From positions 14,677,632 to 14,741,631 of the forward strand of contig NC_054742.1 in NCBI RefSeq assembly GCF_018143015.1: DNA of 64,000 nt. Reading direction: 5' to 3'. The translations under genes were made by a program, and so were the position numbers. This document shows, one piece after another, positions 10,960-22,758 of this stretch (position 1 is the stretch's first letter; every line of letters starts with the position of its first letter). The notes under the pieces were generated by a model that saw only the letters and a list, made by a program, of their open reading frames with translations, did not search any database and was not told the DNA's origin. This DNA is from Lytechinus variegatus (taxonomy: Eukaryota; Echinodermata; Echinoidea; Temnopleuroida; Toxopneustidae).

Positions 10960-11112
10960 TGTTCCAGGTATCTTGTTGATTTCGACGTGACCATCTTCCT
11001 AACGCTTCTTCCAAACAATGAACTGGAGGCTCTTTCCACGAATGAATGTTTAGCTGCTTCAAGTGTGATTCCAGCTTTTTCAAGAGCTTCTTGTTGTTCT
11101 ACTTCTACTGGC
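10960..11112 (-). CDS. Upstream exon of the GGDHGG-family gene
   Basis: This minus-strand block is open for about 50 codons and ends in a strong donor, GGAACA|GTAAGT (10960/10959). The acceptor is either AATAAAG at 11113 or CCAG four bases further. It encodes an acidic, helix-rich peptide (VEVEQQEALEKAGITLEAAK) followed by SFVERASSSLFGRSVRKMV. The last codon is split CA|G, which the exon beginning at 9419 completes. I therefore read both as one minus-strand gene with a 1.5-kb intron. The downstream exon is frameshifted, so the gene as a whole is likely a pseudogene or a relic. Confidence 0.45.
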
Positions 11113-12330
11113 CTTTATTGTAGTTAACATGTCCTGTGAATGTTTTTAGGAGCCCAGTTTTGCTACAAACACAGTAAACCTCAAGTTCACATACAGTTAA
11201 AAAACGGTCTACTTGTAACATTATCTAGGAAAAAGTTCTACAAATTGGACATGGTGAAACTTTTCATTTATTATGTTTTCAGTATTTACTGAGGTACTCA
11301 CTACAAAAGGAAGTTGGGGTCAAAAGGTCAAGTTTTTGTTCAACTTGGTCACATTCCTTTATTTCTGCATCAATTATGTTCACACTACATCTGATCCTTG
11401 GGTAATACATGTACTTTCATTAGGAAAATGGGTCAAAGGCCTAATGTTAATAATCAACTGCCTAATGTTAATAATCAACTGAAAATTACTTAGTCAGAAA
11501 AGGTGGTTTATTGGATTCCCTATCTTTTGCTTATAATTATTTTTTTTCAAATTTAGTATTTCTCCATTAAATCTGACAAATTCATTATTTTTTTATCAAT
11601 AATTATTAAACGATGTCAGTAATAAGAGTTTTGAGAAACATGTGCAAGTATATGTACCAATATCCATGTGCAGAATATTTGCTGCAAGGGTAAATGCTAC
11701 AGTGAAATTTTAAAGTGCGCAACCATAGGATACGGGAAAAGAGTTCTTGCAGCCTTTGATGTACTTATAAAGATCAAGATAGAATTCACCCAAAACATCT
11801 ATTAGGTGTTAGTAGCTGAATATATCCTAGATTCAGAACTATTCATCTGGAAGAAGAGACAAGTCAAAGCATTTTAAACAATTTCAAAACTTACCTGCGC
11901 TATATTTGTTTTTAATTGATATGCAGTTAGAATTGATCAAATTCTGATTGCAAGCTGACAAATTTATTTAAAAGGAGGGTATTAACATGAATGTATTTCA
12001 ATACAAATAAGACATCTCTGGCAGTCTTGCCTGCATTATTATGCAATTCAATATGGTCAGAAGTTTGGTATGGAAATGGGTGGATAATGGAAAAAGTATT
12101 TGTCGAGTTAAATACCAATAATTGAATAATATCAAATTCAATTATCAATAAAAAAAAGAATTCTGGAATGTCTCTCTACAGTTATTATTCATGACATGTC
12201 TAATTAAACTACACTAGTAGGAAAATGTCATAGTAATATAATATTCAAATTGAAAAAAAAAATTTAGTTCCAATAATTTAGATATATTTCACTTCAAACT
12301 TTAATTCAAAGACTACAGGCATCACTTTTT
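11113..12330. other. No supported gene; small direct repeat
   Basis: AT-rich DNA. A 20-bp unit, CTAATGTTAATAATCAACTG, occurs twice in tandem at about 11441-11480. I see no gene or RNA that I can support. Confidence 0.5.
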
Positions 12331-12655
12331 ATACGCCCGTCTTGACGGGACGTATTATGGTATCATGCTCGGTGTCCGTCCGTCCGTTAACTTTTCCTTG
12401 TAAACGTGATAACTTCAGTTTAGAGCAATTTCAAAAAAGAGCTTGTAGAATCTAGGCTCATATAATTTGTTGCACGATACTAGCATGGATCCCAGGAAGC
12501 CTATTGATTTAGAGGTCAGAAGGTCAAAGGTGAAGTCACCATCTTTCACTTATCTTGTTTGACCAATAGCTCCATTTTCCATGTTACAGACAGCATATAT
12601 CTTGTGCCCGCCTTAGCAACACTCTTGTTCGATTTGAAGTGTATTGATTAAGAAG
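12331..12655 (+). repeat. Interspersed repeat (ACGCCCGTCTTGACGGGACG head) with LINE patch
   Basis: It begins with a short palindrome, CCGTCTTGACGGGACG, and a GTCCGTCCGTCCG run, a repeat type frequent in marine invertebrate genomes. At 12417-12452 it carries about 35 bp (AGTTTAGAGCAATTTCAAAA, continuing AAGAGCTTGTAGAATC). That matches the LINE sequence at 12899-12933 with one mismatch. The patch interrupts the usual run of the repeat. Confidence 0.5.
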
Positions 12656-12659
12656 TTAA

Positions 12660-13588
12660 TAACATGTAACAGTCTGTTAAAATTCTTGGTGTAATCGTCC
12701 AATCCAATCTAAAATGGGACCTACATATCATGGAAATCATCAAAAAATGTAACAGGAAGTTGTACATGTTTAGGCTTTCGAAGCAATATGGGCTGTCTCT
12801 ATCGGATCTGAAATTGGTATACATGGGCTACATTCGTCCTGTTATGGAATATTGCACCCCAGTTTTTAATGGTGGGCTTACAAAGAAATATGTAAGAAGT
12901 TTAGAGCAAATTCAAAAAAGAGCTTGTAGAATCATGTTGGGCCCAAACTACCCGGGCAAACTACACAGATTATGCCAGTGCTTGCCTATCATGTGAAATT
13001 CCTACTCTGGAATACAGAAGGGAGAAACTCGGCCTGGATTTCGCAATATCTGTAACCAAATATCCAACATTCAGTACCTGGTTACCTCCTCCAAAAAACT
13101 TACCCATCAATCTCCGACATACTCCTAGATATCAGCAATACAAATGTAGGACAAATCGATTTCGCAATAGCCCCATACCATATTTCATAGATCTCCTGAA
13201 TAAAGACATGCCCAATCAATAAACCCATTGCTCATTTGAAAGCAATACCAGCCTACTTGCAATATCAAGTTTTTTAATGAATGAGGAAATCAACTCTTTT
13301 TAATATCCATATATTTTTATTGATCTTTTACAAACGTTTACGTATTTTATTTTTTATTATTTTTAATTTACTATTTCCTCATTATCTTATGTACATGTAT
13401 ATAAATTTTCTTTGCCAAAGTATTCTTGCCTATACACATATTTCTCATGTCAGTTTTTACAAAGGTTACTGTTTTTTAATGTTTGAAATATGTAATGAGT
13501 CTTTTTATTGTTTTTACTTTGTATACATGAACAATTCAGCCATTTGGCTGCAACTCATGTTTCTAATAAACCTTGAATTGAATTGAAT
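12660..13588 (+). mobile_element. Degraded LINE 3' end (CR1/L2-like)
   Basis: Coding remnants start at about 12673 with VKILGVIVQSNLKWDLHI, then SDLKLVYMGYIRPVMEYCTP and LEQIQKRACRIMLGPNY, the C-terminal thumb region of CR1/L2-type reverse transcriptases. A frameshift near 12970 moves the frame to SCEIPTLEYRREKLGLDFAI, which runs to a stop at about 13221. The 3' UTR ends with AATAAACC and a TTGAATTGAATTGAA microsatellite, the L2-style terminus. It differs clearly from the LINE at 43535, which ends in poly(A). Strongly 5'-truncated and inactive. Confidence 0.75.
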
Positions 13589-14706
13589 GTTAAATAGTAG
13601 GTTAAAAACAACTGAAAATATGTATTATAATAGCAATGTATTATATTGTATCATATGAATTATGACTATGGTTTACATTTCTAGTCACTTAAAATGCAGA
13701 GAACAACGAGATTCAGATTATTTTTACAAATTCAATAATTTTGAGAATATAAAGGAATGAGCTACATGTGCATGTCATATCCAATCTAATCAATTACCAG
13801 TAGTCACTTATCTGATTTGTAATTTATATTTATTGTATTTTTAAGTCTTGTATCATTGCATAAAAAAATTTATCCACGGGGTACTGAATTTGCCAGGCAT
13901 GTGAAGGTGAAAGTATTTTTTCAGTGTTTTTTTTAATTGTTATGTACACTGTAATTGATATGCATACAACAATGATAGATAACCAATTTTTATGGCTGTG
14001 TGAGTGGTAGATCACATGAAATTTGCAAATATATTATGTTTTAAAATGACTGATTTTTTCATATTCATATTAATTCTTTTTTTGGGAGGGGGTATATAAT
14101 GCAGACCTGACAAGTGACCATTGTTTTCATTTAGGAGTTCAATCCCTTCTCCTTTCATCCATATTTTATAGCTTTTATAAAGTTACGAGGGTTTCATTAA
14201 CCCAACAGACATGTAGAGATTGAACTTTACCTCCTACCTCAGTTGTTATACATGCTTATTAAAATATTATTTTATTGGAAGGTTTCTTTCAAGTAAAATT
14301 ATTGTCTTGATGTTTATTTATATATATATCTGTGCATGTAATGTCACTGGAGGGCAAATTTTCAAATGTGGTTCAATAAATAGTTGAATGTGAATGAAAC
14401 TCTATCCGTATCTAAACTTCCTAAAATATGTAGTAATTCACTGCAATTTTATTGTAAATTTTGAATGAAATTCGTTTATATAATCTTACTCTTTTTATAA
14501 GCAAGGGATGACCTACCATGACTACTTGAGACATCTAACATTCTGCTGTATAATCAAGGATAAAGGCACAAGGGTGAGGCACATGTACTTGTATGCTGCC
14601 TGGCATGCTATATTTTGAGAATGACTCCTTGATTAGGCAGCCTTATCCAAATGAAAGGCCATTGTCATTAATACGCCACCCCTTCCTCAATTTTGCCTTC
14701 TCCAGT
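13589..14706. other. No supported feature
   Basis: AT-rich DNA without open frames of note, splice-bounded blocks or clear inverted repeats. Confidence 0.45.
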
Positions 14707-14859
14707 GCCCCAATTGCATAAAAGTTAGTATTATGGTAACCTTGTTATCAAATGGTAACTACCATGTTAACACTAATCAAAGCCAATCTAGATCAAGGAC
14801 TCCATACAAGTTGTATTTGCATGGTAAATCATAATTGTAACTTTTTTATGCAATGGGGC
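14707..14859. mobile_element. Short MITE, TIR GCCCCAATTGCATAAAA
   Basis: The left end GCCCCAATTGCATAAAAGTT pairs with the right end TAACTTTTTTATGCAATGGG plus GC. Element length is about 153 bp. A central TGGTAAC/GTTA palindrome (ATGGTAACTACCATG) adds to the foldback. I could not define the target duplication. Confidence 0.65.
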
Positions 14860-17288
14860 CGATGTATATTAAATCCTTGATCACTGACAACAAACAATTA
14901 ATGAAACGGGACAAAGGCAGTATTGATGAACTGAAAAAACAGTCAAAGGCAGGGTTGGAAGGGATGTCCCCCCCCCCCCTCCTCATTTTGAAAAAAAATC
15001 TCAATTGAACATACTGCTAATATAACTATAGGCCTATAGCCAGTTTTAGGAAATTGCATAGAAAATTGTCATCTGCACCCACTCAATTTTCAGTTTTGCT
15101 CTTTGCACCCTCTTGATTTTAAAAATACTGGACCTTCCTCTGAGGTATTGTGGGGTTGGATTGGCTTGGGTATTTATGACGGTGGGGGGGGGGGTAATAT
15201 TTCACCTCCACAATAAGAAAAAACATAGTTTCCATTTAAAAAATTTAACAAGTAAAGTTATTTTTAAAAAAATCAGTGACAATGATACTAGTCAACACCA
15301 GGGGCTGTGAGGGGGGGGGGGCTGTGAGGGCTTTCTAAAACCATGTACAAAAACATAAAAATTACCATATAAATATGATTATTGCATGGTCAGCCCCCAT
15401 TTTCAAAACTTCCACGGCACCTAACACCACTTTCCAGAAGGGGCGGGGGGGGACTGCCTTATCCTCAAAAGTAAGATGGCCCCGGGGTCGGCCCCTGTCT
15501 CTGGATCTGGTTCAGTATTAACAAGTCAGTGGCATACACAGGGGTGGGGGTTACAGGGGTTAAACCCCCTTCAATTTTTTTAACCCTCCCACCCCCCACC
15601 ACAATTAAAAAAAACACTATTTTTTATATTTAAGTTTTTATTGAAGTAAATCATAACAATCACAATATTTACAAATGATTAGCATGATGGAAAAGCATAA
15701 AATCATGAAACATTACAAATAAAAAAGGCAGATTTAAGATTAAAATGATCTATAAGTTTTCAAGAGGGAAGCGCCGAGATAGAAAAAAAAGACCGCCCTT
15801 ACTAAATTTTTTGAAAGACCCTTTTTTATTCAATTATTTATTTATTCATTTATTTCTTTTTATTTTATTTTTTTTTGGGGGGGTTAGGGACGACCAAAAA
15901 TTGGAGGCTAAGACTCTGTTTTTTTTTTTTTGGGGGGGGGTCATCAACATTTCAGCTTGACCCATATCCCTCTTAAATATTCCTACTTAGGCTACTATAA
16001 CAAGTTATTCATTTTTTTAATGAGAAAGAGTTTGCCTATTTTTTTAGAGGACCGCCAACTTAAGCAATTCATGCCATTGAAAAAATAGGCCAATGTACTC
16101 TCACGGCTTATATGATGACAGCTAGTTAGAAGAAATAATTTTTTTCCATGATCAATCATGATCCGTGGTACATGTACTTGGTATCGTCGACTCGATCTCC
16201 CATTCTAAAATAGGCTCTCCCCAGGATCAAGTCTAAAAAGGATCACAAAATGCTGTCAGACGAACGTGAATCGTTTTAGTTGCAACATTTCTCTCAAATT
16301 TTAATTATGAGAAGAGTAATGGAATAATTCAAGTAGAATTTTCCTCTAAAACAAATACATTTGTTCAAGTGGTCTCGCTGTGTTTGGTCCGGTCTTGGAC
16401 CTAACGTTAGATCTAGACCCATTTCCGCATTCAAAGTGTGATCGATGACGTCCAGATAGTTTTGTTTACAAATAAATCGTAAATCGTTAGCGGTGAAGGA
16501 TCGATTGCCAATTGGTATTTATAAATTTCAATGATTCAAATCTATATAAAGTAAATTCAACATATCGTCATAATTTTTCTGACAAAACTTAACAAAAAAT
16601 ATCTAAAACTTCTAACAAACTTATTTTTATTTGAATTTGTTACTTTATTCATGAAATATACACCTTCCAAATCTTATAATGAAACAATGATCGTGTTATA
16701 AGTTCCCAGAAGAAACTTGGCAACGTCAAAGACCGTATATGGTATTTGACGTGCATTAGTCGTACTGGGTAGCAAAAGTAGAATTAAAAGACAACTAATG
16801 ATGGGTTATTGATGCCGATCGGATATATTATTAAGCAAGACATTATATCTTTTGAGACGTTGAGAACACCAAATCGGAGTAGTGTTTTTCAAGATATTAT
16901 GCCTGAAATGGTCGCTCTCTGCAAATCCCCGGGGGCCAGGCTCATTCGCGATTGCACTGAAAATGTCACTAATAAGAGTGGAACTTTCAGGATTTATGTG
17001 AATATCATCAAAATGATAAGGATTTTCGAAATTTGGAATGTGATTTCTCGTGAAATTTTGGAGATACCATATGACGATGGAAAGGAATAACCTTAAAAGG
17101 TAAGGCAAACCTCCAAAAATGTAGCTTTTTAACACATGTTGAATTGAAATCTTACAGTTGATCGTCGAGTAGTGTAAAAGTTGAAATAGCATATCAGCTG
17201 GCTGGGCAGCGCGCGAGGATTTCGTGCGCGCGTACTTGAAAGGGCTTATTTTGTACATAGCCTATGGGAGTGAAACAGCCGTGCGCAT
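14860..17288. other. Low-complexity and repeat-like DNA up to the gap
   Basis: There are several poly(G)/poly(C) tracts (about 14970, 15186, 15311, 15440, 15890, 15931). A CAGTGGCATACACAGGGG motif near 15527 resembles a hAT-type MITE end. From 16806 to 17258 both strands are open (93 codons plus, 150 codons minus), but neither product shows a motif. The minus frame has no splice or start context that I trust. Confidence 0.4.
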
Positions 17289-17788
17289 NNNNNNNNNNNN
17301 NNNNNNNNNNNNNNNNNNNNNNNNNNNNNNNNNNNNNNNNNNNNNNNNNNNNNNNNNNNNNNNNNNNNNNNNNNNNNNNNNNNNNNNNNNNNNNNNNNNN
17401 NNNNNNNNNNNNNNNNNNNNNNNNNNNNNNNNNNNNNNNNNNNNNNNNNNNNNNNNNNNNNNNNNNNNNNNNNNNNNNNNNNNNNNNNNNNNNNNNNNNN
17501 NNNNNNNNNNNNNNNNNNNNNNNNNNNNNNNNNNNNNNNNNNNNNNNNNNNNNNNNNNNNNNNNNNNNNNNNNNNNNNNNNNNNNNNNNNNNNNNNNNNN
17601 NNNNNNNNNNNNNNNNNNNNNNNNNNNNNNNNNNNNNNNNNNNNNNNNNNNNNNNNNNNNNNNNNNNNNNNNNNNNNNNNNNNNNNNNNNNNNNNNNNNN
17701 NNNNNNNNNNNNNNNNNNNNNNNNNNNNNNNNNNNNNNNNNNNNNNNNNNNNNNNNNNNNNNNNNNNNNNNNNNNNNNNNNNNNNNNN
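17289..17788. other. Assembly gap (500 N)
   Basis: Exactly 500 undetermined bases. Upstream exons of the WD40 gene may be lost here. Open frames that span the gap are artefacts. Confidence 1.
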
Positions 17789-18634
17789 GTTTATAAAAAA
17801 TTGAAAATGATAAAAAATTTAATCAACACGAGACCGAAACTGTCATACTTTGTCATTTACGAGGAATGAATTTATGTCTGATTCTTTTTCTTTATTAATA
17901 CAAATGATTAGGTCCGATTACAATCACGATCGATTACGGCAATACGTTAATTACAACACACTTTTATACCGAGTTTAGCTTCAAAATGCCCCCTCATTTT
18001 ATCAGAAAAAATATATTTATGTTAAAAAATATTCTTAAGTTGATAACAGTTCAATTCAAAGACAAGATGGAAGCTATCATAGTGATTTTAAAAATATAAT
18101 GAGTGGATTCTCTTTGTGCACAATCACTAACCAATATATATTTTATGATTTTATACTTAAATCTATGTAGTCATCACCTTCACGCATTGCATTCAAACAT
18201 ACTTTTTTTTTACCGAACTTCCGAACCAGGCCTTTGAGTCGGTTCGGTTCGGTCCGGTTCGGAAGTGCCAAGTTTCGGCGAACTTCCGTTCGGTTCGGCG
18301 GTTCGGTTGAAGCACTACTCTGGCACTCTCGCAATTCGTAATTCAACATTGCAGCAGTAGCGACTTTGAAAAGAACTACATACAGTATAAGATGAAACAT
18401 CTTACTGAAACGAGAGAAAAACCCATTAATTTGATAACAAAATCATAAGTTCATTTACCCTACCGACCTTTGACCTAATAATAATGCATCGGTGATGGAT
18501 TCTGATTGATTCAGATAATTCTTTAATATATGGTTTTTGTATAAAAGTATTTTTCCTTTTTTATGCAGTCCTCTCTGTAAAATATAAAGTGTTAATTATT
18601 TTATTTTGGTGATGTTAATGTTTTCCTTTAAAAG
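17789..18634. other. Probable intron or upstream part of the WD40 gene
   Basis: AT-rich. At 18213-18309 there is a GGTTCGG-rich patch that can fold back (CCGAACTTCCGAACC against GGTTCGGAAGTGCC). No exon was recognised. Confidence 0.4.
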
Positions 18635-18765
18635 GTATTTTTGGAAAAGAAGAAGGACTTCAACAAGCCTCAGTAGATGTCTGTCATGATGATTGTCCAT
18701 TGGTTGTTGCAGGGGGCTATGATGGTTATATTCGTCTTTACACATATCCTTCTACTCATTCTGAG
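18635..18765 (+). CDS. WD40-repeat protein (EML-like), penultimate exon
   Basis: The exon follows an acceptor TTTCCTTTAAAAG and ends at donor GAG|GTCAGT. It encodes FGKEEGLQQASVDVCHDDCP, then LVVAGGYDGYIRLYTYPSTH. The last part is one WD blade with the layout of the penultimate blade of EML (echinoderm microtubule-associated protein-like) proteins, where '...GG..G.I.LY.YP' precedes a linker to the final GH-type blade. The following exon (19675-19815) fits in phase 0. WD proteins of this kind form beta-propellers that bind partners; EML members bind microtubules. The identity rests on pattern only. Upstream exons lie in or beyond the 500-N gap. Confidence 0.7.
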
Positions 18766-18964
18766 GTCAGTCAATGTTTTGCATACACAAGAATACATGT
18801 ACTTAAAAGCTGTCAATTTTTCAATGCTTCATGAAAATGTTGAGATGATTCATATAAATATTGCTGTGATAATTAGATAGTATTATAGCATGTATTCTGC
18901 TCATATTGTAATAAAAATAGTTATTTTCTTTCCATTTATAATATATCAGGAAACAGGTCTTATG

Positions 18965-19548
18965 AAAGGGGTACTCCAGGCTGTAAATGATTTTTGAACA
19001 GATAAAGAAATATCAAACAAGGAAAACACTGAAAATTTGATCAAAATCGGGCAAGGAATAACAAAGCTATGGCATTTTCAAGATTTGGATTATTCCTCTA
19101 AACAGTTCTCGGCATGTCTTCATGAATATTCAATGAGCAAACTATCCCCACTTGTTCTTTTATTATATGAAATTAGGTTCATTCAAATTTTTTTTCCTCC
19201 AAAAATTAGATTAGGAACTTATTTAGTGCATTAGATATTCATTGCTGCAACTTATTTGAATGTCAGGAAGACATATCATTCACATGTGTATGAAAAAATG
19301 ACACAATTAATATTTCATGTAATAATATAAGAAGGAAAGTGGGAATGTGACATCATCTGCCCACCGTACGAGTATTCATGACGATGCAAATATAACTGGT
19401 TTTACAAAATACTGGGTAAGTCTTGAAATTCAATAACTTCATTGTTTGTTATCAGATTTTGATGACTATTTCAGCATTTTGCTCTCTGAATTTTACTCTA
19501 TTTATATACAGTACATATATAGATGTTTTCAGTCCTGAGTACCCCTTT
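18965..19548. mobile_element. MITE with AAAGGGGTACTC ends in the last WD40-gene intron
   Basis: The left end AAAGGGGTACTCCAGG pairs with the right end CCTGAGTACCCCTTT; length about 584 bp. Subterminal blocks are also inverted copies: left CTGAAAATTTGATCAAAATC and the reverse complement of right CAGATTTTGATGACTATTTC. No coding capacity. The target duplication is unclear; inverted TCTTA/TAAGA flanks could be part of the ends. Confidence 0.72.
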
Positions 19549-19674
19549 AAGAGCATGATATGTAAACAGATGTTGAAAATATTTACATTTACACTGCTTT
19601 ACCTGAAATGTTCATGTTAATATATGTATTCTTAACTGGTAGATTTATGTGGTTTTTTGTAAAATTTCATATAG

Positions 19675-19815
19675 GCTCAGTTCAAGCAGTTTGCTGCCCA
19701 TCCTCATTGTGCAGTGTGTGTACGGTTCACAAGGTCTTCTCAACAATATCTCTTATCAGCTGGATCCAAAGACTATACTGTCTGCCAATGGAAAATTTTG
19801 TCTACCAAGGAGTGA
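19675..19815 (+). CDS. WD40-repeat protein (EML-like), terminal exon
   Basis: Acceptor TTTCATATAG, then 46 codons and TGA at 19813-19815. The peptide AQFKQFAAHPHCAVCVRFTR, then SSQQYLLSAGSKDYTVCQWK, has the 'H.........F......L.S.G.KD.....QW' signature of the last WD blade of EML-like proteins, ending six residues after QWK. Phase 0 matches the donor at 18765. The 909-bp intron between them holds a MITE (18965-19548). A possible poly(A) signal AATAAA lies at about 19930. Other WD40 families cannot be excluded from one and a half blades. Confidence 0.72.
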   Translation, partial: AQFKQFAAHPHCAVCVRFTRSSQQYLLSAGSKDYTVCQWKILSTKE

Positions 19816-20171
19816 CTTTCAATTTGCTCACCAATTTATTCCAGTCTTCTCTGCTCAAAGTCAGAACATGATGTTCCAGGGGCTAAGAGCTTTGGCCTTT
19901 TTTTTTAATTGCTTACAATAGGAAAATATGAATAAATTACAGGACGTATGTTGTTTTTATCACATTGTAAGTCATTGGGTGAGTAATAACGTAGGTAGAC
20001 CTGACAGACATAATCATTTTTTTTTTCTTGGCTGATGTGACAACAAATTAATTGTATACATTTATTTTATAGTTGCAATCAATATTTAAATGAAATTAAA
20101 CAGATGTAATATATATAGTGTTTAGAATATTACATAACTCATTACAATACATGACATATATTGGTAATACT

Positions 20172-20705
20172 CCGGGGGGGCACTTCCATTCACGAGTGGA
20201 TACCATGCGCGACCATGGGGTCTTGAAAAGCATCCTAAACATGTAATTTCCATATTCTGAAAATGCATCCCTTAACAAGTATTGGCGTGTGACCCTACCC
20301 TTAACAAGTATTGGAAACAAAACGATACTCTTAGCAAATATTCCCTGAAATGAACCCCTAAACAAGAACAGGAATGTTTTATTGTTACGGGTCCTTAGGT
20401 CGTCGACTTTACCTTATTTGGTTTAGTAAGACCCCACCTACACCTCACGCAAATAGGACTCTAAACACGTAGTGTTGGGGCAAAAGGACATCCTTTATAA
20501 AACATTTTAATTTTGTTTTATCATCCCGCAAATTCTACCCTAAACACATAATTTTCCTAGCGATATAGATACCCTTTTTTCATTATTTTTGTGTTTTTGA
20601 CACCCTATCACGTTACGTAGCATGCCCTATCGTGAAAAGGACATCCTTTTTACGTGTTTTTTGGTCGTGCATGGTATTCACTCGTCAAAGTAAGTGGCCC
20701 CCGGG
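20172..20705. mobile_element. MITE with CCGGGGGGGCACTTCCATT ends, 8-bp target duplication (copy 1)
   Basis: Inverted ends of about 44 bp: left CCGGGGGGGCACTTCCATTC, continuing ACGAGTGGATACCATGCGCG; right TGCATGGTATTCACTCGTCA, then AAGTAAGTGGCCCCCGGG. The 8-bp flank GTAATACT is repeated exactly on both sides (20164-20171 and 20706-20713). The inside is rich in short 'AACAAGTATTGG'/'CTAAACA' echoes. No open frame. An 8-bp duplication points to hAT or a related superfamily. Confidence 0.85.
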
Positions 20706-22404
20706 GTAATACTACAGTATGTTTATTTAGGTGTAGGGTTTTAGAGGTAACAATAATTTTGTAAGTCCATTGCAGTCATTGGTCCATATGAGGCATTGTA
20801 GCTCAGTCAGCAAGCGTGCCTGTGTATTCCAAGTGTGCACTAGATATTGTACTTCTTAAATATCCTTCCAACAGTGATAGCCTTAGCACACTGTAATACA
20901 TGTTACAGCTTGTTGTATTAGCAAGGCTATCAAGATATTTATGTGTAGTTTAAATCAGTACTGGAGATGGTAAGTTTTTCTGCAGTAAATCCCCACCGGC
21001 ATCTTCATGTAGACTTTCTGAATAATAATTGTGATATTGAATGATCATGTTCTTTATGTCATACTTGTTAATACTTTATATTGTAAATTATTTAGAAATA
21101 ATCAATATAAATATTTATAGTATCCATGTGAATGCCTTCCACTATCATTAAATATTTGAAGTTCTTTGCCAGCCTAATTCAAATCAAACCTGACAGTTCT
21201 AGGTGTGATTTCAGTCTTAGAATATTGTGAATAGTAGAAGCAAATGCATATTTTGAAACAGACTGATGATCTTGAAACATGATTAACAATGTTGTGAGTT
21301 TCAAGAGAAGTGCAATATTATCAACATCATGAATGCAAAAAGTGTTCACTGTAGAAAAATATAAAAAACAAGGAATATTTATAACAACATTTGTTAATTT
21401 GATGGTATAAGAATATTTTTGTTAGTTTGATGATCAGTGGAGATTTTGTGCTGTCTGTTTTAGGGTTAAATTTGTCATTGTCAGTTGTGTTCTATAATAT
21501 TCATGGTTATAAATGAGTTTGTACAAATGTGATTTCACTTATATTTTTTTCTCTCATAAAGCTCTAAATGCATTATTGGTTTAAAATAAAAATAGTATTA
21601 GTCTATTCTTGGTCTCTAGTATACTCTTTTAAGATCCCTTATACTGCGATGCGATAGGTATAAGTTTATTACAAATACTCTGAAATGATGACTTTGAAGC
21701 AAAGTTATCATGTCAAGTCATAAAAGAAGCTCAAAATAAGAAAAGTGCAATATTATATTACTTGAGTTTGTGTTTTACCAGAAAGGTTATAATTTCTTTA
21801 TTCTGTGCAAGTGTGAAAGTTGAAATCAAATGTTTCCAATGTCAATATGACCACATGTAGTTTCAGCTTTGTGTGATGTATTGAGTTTGTGTATCAAAAT
21901 GATATACAGGGTTTGCTCATTGGATGTTCATTGTTGACTTGATAACAAATTATTATGTATTCCTCATTTCTTATCCCCTTTCTTTCTGATTTGTAAATAT
22001 TGAAGTTCTATATGAAAGAATTTTGTAAAGTGGTTCACTGTGTCTGAATACTAAGGAATGTTACCAAGACTTTCTACTGCTTCATACATCCTTGATATTA
22101 TCATTATAGCATTTACCGGTGAACACTATTTCATTCAAAACTGGTTTTTGACTTGCTGCTAAGAACCGTATCTAATTTAATTAAATGTAGATGCATATTG
22201 TGGATTATATTTCTATTTTCAGATATATGCATTTAATCTTGGGTGACTTTTAAAACCATGAATATCATATATTAGGCTATACAGCTATATAACTGAATTG
22301 TTTGTGTAATTGTTCAATTTTGGAATACTCTTCCATACGTAGTATGTGTCTTATTTAACAATAAAGCCATCGGAAGTTTACAGATTTGATGGTTGCCTTG
22401 GTAG
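20706..22404. other. No supported feature
   Basis: AT-rich intergenic DNA or long 3' UTR of the WD40 gene. A tRNA-like 5' half at about 20792 is incomplete. Confidence 0.4.
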
Positions 22405-22758
22405 CTGGGGGGGGGCACTTCCATTGACGAATAGATACTATGTGGGACCAAAGAAACGTAAAAGGGTATTTTTTTCAAGATTGGGCATGTTGTTTAGTAA
22501 GGTAATAAGGGTGTCAAAAACACTAAAATACTGTAAAAAGGGTTTATATTTCGCGAGGAAAGCTATGTGATTATGGGAATGCTTGTCAAGAGTACTGTTT
22601 TGTTTTTAATACTTGTTAAGGGTAGGGTTTCACATGCGAATACTTGGTTAATTGGTGCATTTTCAGAACATGAAAAATAGTTGTTAAGAGTGCTTTTCGA
22701 AACCCCAATGTCATGAATAGTATTCACTCATCAATGGAAGTGCCCCCCCCCCCCCGGG
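22405..22758. mobile_element. MITE with CTGGGGGGGGGCACTTCCATT ends, 8-bp target duplication (copy 2)
   Basis: Same family as 20172-20705, shorter (354 bp). The left end GGGGGCACTTCCATTGACGA pairs with the right end TCATCAATGGAAGTGCCCCC. The flank CTTGGTAG is repeated exactly (22397-22404 and 22759-22766). Like copy 1, its internal motifs include TACTTGTTAAGGGTAGGG and a ...GGTATTTTTTTCAAG... block. Confidence 0.88.

Noticed and set aside
16806-17258. 150-codon minus frame next to the gap
   Set aside because: No recognisable motif, an overlapping 93-codon plus frame, and no trustworthy start or splice context; left as uncharacterised.
17224-17869. Two plus-strand open frames of 190-201 codons
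   Set aside because: They run through the 500-N gap; the open reading is an artefact of undetermined bases.
20792-20840. tRNA-like start (GCATTGTAGCTCAGTCAGCA)
   Set aside because: Resembles a D-arm, but no anticodon arm, T-arm or closing acceptor stem follows within 100 bp.
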